64,000 bases of DNA from Streptomyces alfalfae. GTDB taxonomy: Bacteria > Actinomycetota > Actinomycetes > Streptomycetales > Streptomycetaceae. This document shows positions 58,047 to 64,000 of the stretch, in pieces. Both the position numbers and the translations under genes were made by a program. Position 1 is the stretch's first letter. Each line of letters starts with the position of its first letter. The DNA is taken from contig NZ_QEXM01000038.1 in NCBI RefSeq assembly GCF_004127445.1, positions 248,001 through 312,000 on the forward strand, read 5' to 3'. The notes beneath the pieces were generated by a model. It made no database searches and was not told the origin of the DNA. It was given only the letters and a program-made list of their open reading frames with translations.

Positions 58047-59246
58047 TCACCGAGAGCCGGAGCGGCGGAAGGGGCGGAAGAACTCGCGCAGTTCGCGCGC
58101 GTAGCGCTCCGGCTGCTCGAACGGGGCGAAGTGGCCGCCGCGTTCGGGTTCACTCACGTACGCGAGGTTCGTCGTGCGCGCCAGCCACGCCCTCGGCGGA
58201 CGGACGACGTCGCCGCGGAAGAGCGAGAAGCCCGAGGGCACCTCGACCCGGCGGGCGAGCTGCGCCGGGTCGATCGCGGCGTTCGCGTGGTACATCCGCA
58301 TCGACGAGCCGATCGTGCCGGTCAGCCAGTACAGCATCACCGCCGTGAGGATCTCGTCCTTGGTGTAGACGCTCTCGATGTCGCCGCCGCAGTCACTCCA
58401 CCCGCGCAGCTTCTCGACGATCCACGCGGCCAGGCCGACGGGGGAGTCGGTCAGCCCGAACGCGGCGGTCTGCGGCTTCGTCCGGTGCATCGCCCCGTAC
58501 GCGCCCTCGCTTGCACCCCAGGCCCCGGCGCGCTCGATCCACTCCCGCTCCTCGGCCGACAGCTCCGCCGGATCACCGGTGAACGCGGGCAGGCCGCCGT
58601 CCGTACGGTGGACCGCCACGACCCGGTCGGGGTGATCGAGGGCGAGGTAGCGGCTCACGTGGCTCCCCATGTCACCGCCCGCCGCGCCGAACCTCTCGTA
58701 GCCGAGCGTCGTCATGAGATCCGCCCAGAGACCGGCCACGTCGAGGGAGCTGAGCGGTGGTCCGGTGGGCCGCTCGGAGTAGCCGTAGCCCGGTATGTCG
58801 GGCACGACCACGTCGAACGCGTCGGCGGGGTCACCGCCGTGCGCGCCCGGATCGGTGAGCAGCGCGACGACCTTGGAGTAGCGCCAGAACGAGTCCGGCC
58901 AGCCGTGGCAGAGCACGAGCGGCAGCGCGCTCCCGTGCGGTGCGGCGGCCCGCGCGTGCACGAAGTGGATGCCCAGGCCGCCGACCCTCGCGCGGTACCG
59001 GGGCAGAAGGGCCAGCCGCGCCTCCTGGGCGGGCCAGTCGAAGCCGTCCGCCCAGTAGTCCGCCAGCTCACGGAGGTAGGCGACATCGGCGCCCAGGGAC
59101 CAGCCCGCGTCCTCGGGAGCGTCGGGCCAGCGGGTGGCGCGCAGACGGGCCCGTAGATCCTCGAGGACGGCCGGTTCGGCGCGCGGCGCGAACGGCTCGG
59201 GGCGCGACGCGGGCACGTCGGCGCCGGTGGCGGTGTCGCTCGTCAT
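58047..59246 (-). CDS. epoxide hydrolase (EHN-domain alpha/beta hydrolase)
   Basis: 399 residues from ATG at 59246, with AGGATGG upstream. The N-terminal EHN domain has EDLRARLRATRWPDAPEDAGWSLGADVAYLRELADYWADGFDWPAQEARL; the hydrolase core has LVLCHGWPDSFWRYSKVV (oxyanion HGWP), AAGGDMGSHVSRYLAL (nucleophile Asp in GGDMGS), IPGYGYSERP and GGHFAPFEQPE (catalytic His). Such enzymes open epoxides through an Asp ester intermediate. Cytoplasmic. Its neighbours do not suggest a specific substrate. Confidence 0.9.
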   Translation of the reverse strand: MTSDTATGADVPASRPEPFAPRAEPAVLEDLRARLRATRWPDAPEDAGWSLGADVAYLRELADYWADGFDWPAQEARLALLPRYRARVGGLGIHFVHARAAAPHGSALPLVLCHGWPDSFWRYSKVVALLTDPGAHGGDPADAFDVVVPDIPGYGYSERPTGPPLSSLDVAGLWADLMTTLGYERFGAAGGDMGSHVSRYLALDHPDRVVAVHRTDGGLPAFTGDPAELSAEEREWIERAGAWGASEGAYGAMHRTKPQTAAFGLTDSPVGLAAWIVEKLRGWSDCGGDIESVYTKDEILTAVMLYWLTGTIGSSMRMYHANAAIDPAQLARRVEVPSGFSLFRGDVVRPPRAWLARTTNLAYVSEPERGGHFAPFEQPERYARELREFFRPFRRSGSR

Positions 59247-59472
59247 GCGCGCCATCCTGCTACGGCGAGTGGGGCCCCGCCCGCAGGCACACTCCCGGGT
59301 GTGTCCGGCGAGGAGCGCGGACGGCACGAGGACGAGCCCGGTGCGGGGCCGGACCCGACGCTGTCAGGCGGTTGTCGGAGGCGGCCGGGGCCCGTCGATG
59401 ATCTGTCGGCGGTCTGTCGACGGCCGACCGGACAGTGGAGTGGTCCGCCCCCGGAAGTGAAGGGAACCCCCC

Positions 59473-60618
59473 ATGACCCACGGCGTCACGATCATCGGTG
59501 CAGGTCTCGGTGGTCTCATGCTCGCCCGCGTCCTGCACGTCCACCGGATACCGGCCACGGTTTACGAGGCGGAGACCTCACCGGCCGCGCGTGCGCAGGG
59601 CGGGATGCTCGACATCCACGACTACAACGGACAGCTCGCCATCGAGGCGGCCGGTCTGCTGGACGAGTTCCGCGGCCTCATCCTGGAGGGCCGCCAGGCC
59701 ATGCGGATCCTCGACCCGGACGGGACCGTCCTGTTCGACAAGGCCGACGACGGCACGGGAGGCCGCCCCGAGGTGCAGCGCGGCGAGCTGCGGCAGATGC
59801 TGCTCGACTCGCTCCCGCCCGGCACCGTCCGCTGGGGGCACAAGGCCACCGGCGCACGCCCCCTCGGCGACGGCCGGCACGAGGTGACGTTCGCCGACGG
59901 CGGCACCGTCGTCAGCCGCCTGCTGGTCGGCGCGGACGGCGCGTGGTCACGGGTCCGGCCGCTGCTCTCCGCCGCGACACCCGAGTACATCGGCAAGTCG
60001 ATCGTCGAGACCCACCTCTTCGAGGCCGACACCCGGCATCCGGCCGCCGCGAAGGCGGTCGGCGGCGGATCGATGATCGCGCTCAAGGCGGAGAGGGAGA
60101 TCTTCGCACACCGGGAGAGGGGCGACACGCTGCACGCCTACGTCGGGCTGTACCAGCCGCGGGAGTGGTTCGCCGCCATCGACTTCACCGACGCCCCGGC
60201 CGCCGCCGCGCGGATCGCGGAGGAGTTCGGCGGCTGGGCGCCGGAGCTGACCGCCCTGATCACCGACGCCGACACCGCACCGGTCCTGCGCCCCCTCCAC
60301 GCCCTGCCGGCCGGGCACCGTTGGGACCGGGCGCCGGGGGTGACCCTGCTCGGCGACGCCGCCCACCTGGCGGCCCCGAACGGCGAGGGCGCCAATCTGG
60401 CCATGCTCGACGGCGCCGAACTCGGCCAGGCCCTCGCCGCGCACCCCGACGACACCGAGGCCGCGCTCACCGCGTACGAGGAGGCCATGTTCCCGCGCGG
60501 CGCCGAGGCGGCCGCCCTCTTCGACGGCGCCGGAGCGCACGGGACCGACTCCGGCCCGAACGCGATGCAGGACCTGGTCACCATGCTCATCCAGCAGGAA
60601 CCGGGCAGCGCGGCCTAG
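59473..60618 (+). CDS. TetX-like FAD-dependent monooxygenase
   Basis: 381 residues from ATG at 59473, with GGAACC upstream. FAD fold: VTIIGAGLGGLMLARVLHVH (GxGxxG), ARAQGGMLDIHDYNGQLAI, EVQRGELRQMLLDSL (DG-type), LLVGADGAWSRVRPLLS (GADGxWS) and VTLLGDAAHLAAPNGEGANLAMLDGAEL (GDAAH). The GGMLDIH and PNGEGANLAMLDGAELG blocks are shared with TetX tetracycline-inactivating monooxygenases. It may therefore hydroxylate a tetracycline-like or other aromatic compound; but many streptomycete enzymes of this type act on endogenous polyketides. Stand-alone gene. Confidence 0.85.
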   Translation: MTHGVTIIGAGLGGLMLARVLHVHRIPATVYEAETSPAARAQGGMLDIHDYNGQLAIEAAGLLDEFRGLILEGRQAMRILDPDGTVLFDKADDGTGGRPEVQRGELRQMLLDSLPPGTVRWGHKATGARPLGDGRHEVTFADGGTVVSRLLVGADGAWSRVRPLLSAATPEYIGKSIVETHLFEADTRHPAAAKAVGGGSMIALKAEREIFAHRERGDTLHAYVGLYQPREWFAAIDFTDAPAAAARIAEEFGGWAPELTALITDADTAPVLRPLHALPAGHRWDRAPGVTLLGDAAHLAAPNGEGANLAMLDGAELGQALAAHPDDTEAALTAYEEAMFPRGAEAAALFDGAGAHGTDSGPNAMQDLVTMLIQQEPGSAA

Positions 60619-60627
60619 CCGCCCCGC

Positions 60628-62586
60628 TCACCCCACCAGGTCGGGCGAGCGCAGCAGCCGCGGCGGGATGTTCCACGCGTCGACGAGGTCGGTCGCCAGG
60701 GGGCGGACCTTGCGGCACAGGTCGGTCACCTCGCGGCGGATGGCCTTGGAGCGCTGTGCCGTCAGCCGGCCGTGTTCCATGAACCAGGCGCGGTCCGCCT
60801 CGATGGTGGAGAGGGCGAAGAGGTCGCACAGCAGCTTCAGCGCCACCTTGTCGTCGCCCTCGGGCACCTCCTTCACCTTGTCGGCGAACGCTTCGAGCAC
60901 CAGCCGCTCGACATGGGCGTGGGCCCCCGCGATGACGTGGTCCTGGACCCGGGAGAAGACGGCGCCGGGGTCGGAGTCCTGGTCCATGCCCCGCTTCAGC
61001 CGACGCGCCACACCGGCGAGCATGTGCTCCTCGCGGAAGCGGAGCATGGCGAGCTGGTACTCCGGATCGAGGAGGCCGGCCTCCCGGTCCCACTCGTCGC
61101 CGCCGGGCAGCAGGTCACGTACCCGTTCGAGGAGTTTGTGGGCCGATGTCTTCTCGATGACCGTCTCGACGGCGAGGCCCGTGACGTACCGGACCATGCC
61201 GAGCTGGTCCATGTTCTCGAACTCGCTCGCGTGGTGGGTCAGCAGCCCCTTCGCCACCAGTTGCAGCAGTACGTGGTTGTCCCCCTCGAACGTCGAGAAG
61301 ACGTCGCTGTCGGCCTTCAGGGCGGCGAACCGGTTGACGGCGAGGTACCCGGCGCCCCCGCATGCCTCGCGGCACTCCTGGATCGTGCGCGTGGCGTGCC
61401 AGGTGCCGAGCGCCTTGGTGCCCGCGGCCCGTGCCTCCAGCTCACGCCGCGCGTGCTCGTCGTCGCCGGTGCCCGAGAAGACCTCGTGCAACTGCGTGCG
61501 GACGACGTCCTGGGCGAAGTGCAGCGCGTAGGTGCGGGCGATGAGGGGGAGCAGCCTGCGCTGGTGCATGCCGTAGTCGAGGAGCACCTGTTCGTCGGCG
61601 TCCGAGGCCGCCCGGAACTGGCGTCGCCGCTCGGCGTACTTGGTGGCGACGGCCAGGGCGACCTTGCTGGCGTTGACGGCGCCGCCCGCGACACTCACCC
61701 GCCCCTGCACCAGCGTGCCGAGCATGGTGAAGAAGCGGCGGTCGGGGTTGTCGATCGGGCTCCGGTAGTCGCCCTCGGGAGTGACGCCGGCGAAGCGGTC
61801 GAGCAGCGCCTCGCGCGGCACGCGTACGCCGTCGAACCAGATCCGGCCGTTGTCCACGCCGTTGAGCCCCATCTTGCGGCCGTCGTCCTCGATCCGGACA
61901 CCGGGGGCCACCTCGCCGTCGACACGGACCGGCACGACGAACGCGTGCACGCCCCGCTGTTCCCCGCCCACCTCCAGCTGGGCGAAGACGACCGCGAGTT
62001 CGGCGTGCCGGGCGGCGTTGCCGATGTAGTCCTTGCGCGCCTGGTCCGTGGCGGTGGTGATGACGAACTCCTGGCTGCCGGCGTCGTACCGGGCCAGGGT
62101 GCCGAGCGCCTGGACGTTGGAGCCGTGTCCCGTCTCGGTCATCGCGAAGCAGCCCATCAGCTCCCCGGTGATCAGCCGGGGCAGGTAGGCCCTGTGGTGG
62201 CGCTCGGTGCCCAGGTGCAGGATGGCGCCGCCGAAGAGGCCGAACTGCACGCCGACCTTCACCAGCACCGACAGATCGCCGAAGGCCAGCGTCTCGAACG
62301 CGGCGATCGACGCGCCGATGTCGCCGCCACCGCCGTACTCCTCCGGGAAACCCATGCCGGTCTGACCCGTCGCCGCCAGCTCGACGACGAGCTCACGCAC
62401 CCGCTCACGGAACTCGTCGAAGCCGAGCTGCTCCGCCTCGTCCAGCACGTCCGCGTACGTCGTGAGGTTGGCGCGGACCAGATCGCGGACCTCGGCGTAC
62501 TCGCCGTCGAGCAACTGGGCGAGGGCCTGGACGTCGATGACGGGCTGCGCGTAGCCGCGCGGAGAGGCGGCGCTGTCGGTGACCAT
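60628..62586 (-). CDS. acyl-CoA dehydrogenase/oxidase-family protein
   Basis: 652 residues from ATG at 62586. Acyl-CoA dehydrogenase features: GFPEEYGGGGDIGASIAAFETLAFGDLSV, CFAMTETGHGSNVQALGT, KYAERRRQFRA and CGGAGYLAVNRFAALKADSDVFSTFEGDNHVLLQLVAKGLL, the last with the catalytic Glu (TFEGDN). The long C-terminal half resembles acyl-CoA oxidases (FAD-dependent, using O2), and the total length is closer to that group than to ~380-residue dehydrogenases. It should introduce a trans-2 double bond in acyl-CoAs in beta-oxidation. Convergent with the TetX-like gene, 9 bp apart. Confidence 0.88.
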   Translation of the reverse strand: MVTDSAASPRGYAQPVIDVQALAQLLDGEYAEVRDLVRANLTTYADVLDEAEQLGFDEFRERVRELVVELAATGQTGMGFPEEYGGGGDIGASIAAFETLAFGDLSVLVKVGVQFGLFGGAILHLGTERHHRAYLPRLITGELMGCFAMTETGHGSNVQALGTLARYDAGSQEFVITTATDQARKDYIGNAARHAELAVVFAQLEVGGEQRGVHAFVVPVRVDGEVAPGVRIEDDGRKMGLNGVDNGRIWFDGVRVPREALLDRFAGVTPEGDYRSPIDNPDRRFFTMLGTLVQGRVSVAGGAVNASKVALAVATKYAERRRQFRAASDADEQVLLDYGMHQRRLLPLIARTYALHFAQDVVRTQLHEVFSGTGDDEHARRELEARAAGTKALGTWHATRTIQECREACGGAGYLAVNRFAALKADSDVFSTFEGDNHVLLQLVAKGLLTHHASEFENMDQLGMVRYVTGLAVETVIEKTSAHKLLERVRDLLPGGDEWDREAGLLDPEYQLAMLRFREEHMLAGVARRLKRGMDQDSDPGAVFSRVQDHVIAGAHAHVERLVLEAFADKVKEVPEGDDKVALKLLCDLFALSTIEADRAWFMEHGRLTAQRSKAIRREVTDLCRKVRPLATDLVDAWNIPPRLLRSPDLVG

Positions 62587-62740
62587 GCCGCCCTGCTACC
62601 CGACCGAAGGATCATCGAATCGGCCGCTTGGTCCGATCAGCGGTGAGGCCGCGTCGCGCTCCGGCCGATGAGTTCTCGCGCGGAACGATGTCCGAGGAGA
62701 GTGAGGGGCAGACCGCTGCCCCGAGAGGAAGTGGTGCGCG

Positions 62741-63373
62741 ATGAGACTGGTACTGCAGGAGTTCCTGTCCCTCGACGGCGTCTGCCAGGGCCCGGGGGCC
62801 CCGGACGAGGACACCAGCGACGGGTTCACGCGGGGCGGCTGGTTCGTGCCCCATCTGGACGAGGAGTTCGAACGGCGGGCGGGCACCTGGCTCGGCGCCG
62901 CGGACGCGTTTCTGTTCGGCCGCCGTACGTACACGAACTTCGCCCGGGACTGGCCGAAGATGACCGAACATCCATTCGCGCACCTCCTGAACGGCCTGCC
63001 GAAGTACGTCGCCTCCCAGAGCCTGACCGAAGCCCCGTGGGACCCGACCACGATCCTGTCCGGCGACGTCCCCGCCCAGGTGGCCGAGGTGAAGCGGCGG
63101 CCCGGCCGCGAGCTGCAGATCCACGGGAGCGCCCGGCTGGCCCAGTCCCTGCTGGCGGCCGGCCTGATCGATGAACTGCGCCTCGTGATCGCCCCGGTGG
63201 TCGTGGGCGAGGGACGCCGCCTGTTCCCGGACGGCGGCGCCCCGGCGGGCCTGCGGCTCATGAGCAACGAGACGACGCCGGGCGGGCTCGCCATGCACGT
63301 CTACGCATGGGCGGGGCGCCCTGAGTACGGGACGTACGGGGCCGACGCGCAGGGCAGGGGCGGGCATGCGTAG
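62741..63373 (+). CDS. dihydrofolate reductase-fold (RibD C-terminal) family protein
   Basis: 210 residues from ATG at 62741. Family marks: LVLQEFLSLDGVCQGPGAPDEDT, FLFGRRTYTNFARDWP, KYVASQSLTEAPWDPTTILSGD and LQIHGSARLAQSLLAAGLIDELRLVIAPVVVGEGRRLFP. Larger than its relative at 52226 and with an extra acidic loop after the first motif; many annotated as dihydrofolate reductase family, but real substrates are unknown. NADPH-linked reduction is expected. Confidence 0.85.
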   Translation: MRLVLQEFLSLDGVCQGPGAPDEDTSDGFTRGGWFVPHLDEEFERRAGTWLGAADAFLFGRRTYTNFARDWPKMTEHPFAHLLNGLPKYVASQSLTEAPWDPTTILSGDVPAQVAEVKRRPGRELQIHGSARLAQSLLAAGLIDELRLVIAPVVVGEGRRLFPDGGAPAGLRLMSNETTPGGLAMHVYAWAGRPEYGTYGADAQGRGGHA

Positions 63374-63436
63374 GGGCCGGGAGGCCGGGGTCCCGGCCCG
63401 GCTCGTGTCCCCGGGGCGTGCGATAGGTTGCCCGCC

Positions 63437-63988
63437 ATGACCGACCTCGGACACATGGCGTGGCCCCCGGCCCCGATCAGGACCCAGCGGCTCGTGCTCC
63501 GCGAGTCCGCGGCCCGGGACCGCGCGGCGTTCGTCGAGCTGTTCGCTTCGACGGAGGTGGGCGCCTACCTCGGTGGCGCTCGCGGCTCGCGTGAGGAGCT
63601 GGAGCGCGCGGCGCCCGAGGTGCCCGGCCGGCGGCCCGGCCTCTTCGTGGTCGACCTGGACGGCGCGATGATCGGCACGGTCACGCTCGACCAGCGTGAC
63701 CCGGAGCGCCCGGGGCATGTCCGCCGGGACGCGGAGCAGACCGAACTCGGCTACCTGCTCCTGCCGACGGCCTGGGGGCGCGGGTACGCCGCCGAGGCGT
63801 GCGCGGCGGTGCTCGACTGGTTCGCCGGCGCGTGTCCGGGTGAGCCGGTGGTCCTCTGCACCCAGACCGCCAACGACCGCTCGATGCGCCTGGCGGCCAA
63901 GCTGGGCTTCACCGAGGTGGAGCGGTTCGAGGAGTTCAACGCCGAGCAGTGGTTCGGCGTGTGGCTCCCGGCGGCGACGGACACCTGA
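63437..63988 (+). CDS. GNAT family N-acetyltransferase
   Basis: 183 residues from ATG at 63437. TAGGTT lies 8 bases upstream, so the message may be leaderless. Opening PIRTQRLVLRESAARDRAAFVELFAST, acetyl-CoA motif LGYLLLPTAWGRGYAAEACAAVL (WGRGYA), then ANDRSMRLAAKLGFTEVERFEEF, the usual GNAT C-terminal pattern. RimJ/RimL type; substrate unknown. The gene ends 12 bases before the window's edge. Confidence 0.88.
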   Translation: MTDLGHMAWPPAPIRTQRLVLRESAARDRAAFVELFASTEVGAYLGGARGSREELERAAPEVPGRRPGLFVVDLDGAMIGTVTLDQRDPERPGHVRRDAEQTELGYLLLPTAWGRGYAAEACAAVLDWFAGACPGEPVVLCTQTANDRSMRLAAKLGFTEVERFEEFNAEQWFGVWLPAATDT

Positions 63989-64000
63989 GCCTGCCGCCGG

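Overview
The window is actinobacterial DNA, almost certainly from a Streptomyces or a close relative. It is very GC-rich with strongly G/C-biased third codon positions, and uses many GTG and some TTG starts. It carries an AfsR-type SARP regulator with NB-ARC and TPR regions, a DUF2637 membrane protein, a rifamycin phosphotransferase behind a rifamycin-associated element, a c-di-AMP (ydaO-type) riboswitch on a LysM/transglycosylase gene, several TetR regulators and an NADP-type glutamate dehydrogenase. Apart from gdhA there is little core metabolism. I see no integrase, transposase, CRISPR array or secondary-metabolite core enzyme, so this reads as accessory chromosomal DNA.

Layout. 0.3-9.2 kb: mostly secreted or stand-alone genes (SH3-like protein, PAP2 membrane phosphatase, exonuclease/phosphatase family, AhpD-like protein, FBP/FusB-like zinc protein with a divergent TetR, SGNH hydrolase, LysM-transglycosylase with riboswitch, small secreted protein). 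9.3-16.7 kb: a GNAT gene, a complete metal-chelate ABC importer (lipoprotein, FecCD permease, ATPase, overlapping stop/start codons), an isochorismatase-fold protein and rph. 16.7-24.3 kb: AfsR-like regulator, a Cys-rich unknown with a small membrane protein, and a Vat acetyltransferase plus ABC-F resistance pair with a divergent TetR. 25-31 kb: FN3-repeat secreted protein, then a TetR / SMP-30 / SDR / Baeyer-Villiger monooxygenase set centred on a perfect 26-bp palindrome. 31-36 kb: DUF574-type methyltransferase, HIT protein, secreted esterase and unknown membrane genes.

36-42 kb is the most irregular part: a SUKH-like gene broken by two 1-nt insertions and a nonsense codon, a DUF3500 gene, an unusual tRNA-Trp(CCA), a HEAT-repeat gene containing a perfect 44-bp palindrome, a MerR-HEAT fusion regulator, and about 0.5 kb of degenerate roughly 103-bp direct repeats. 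42-49 kb: gdhA with a GlnR-like box, an Rv1733c-like membrane protein, an actin/Hsp70-fold protein, two DksA/TraR zinc-finger proteins and a two-component pair, together resembling a mycobacterial-style dormancy or redox locus. 50-64 kb: orphan polyprenyl synthetase, a secreted Trp-rich pseudogene, NodB deacetylase, GntR/DUF1648 pair, HutD, epoxide hydrolase, TetX-like flavin monooxygenase, acyl-CoA oxidase-like dehydrogenase, RibD-type reductases and a GNAT.

Two themes stand out. One is drug resistance: Rph under its element, Vat with ABC-F under a TetR, a TetX-like oxygenase, and an FBP-domain protein related to FusB. The other is a compact candidate oxidation route (alcohol to ketone to ester or lactone to acid) formed by the SDR, the Baeyer-Villiger enzyme and an SMP-30-type lactonase. 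At least two genes are clearly decayed (36.2 and 53.4 kb), which suggests ongoing gene loss.
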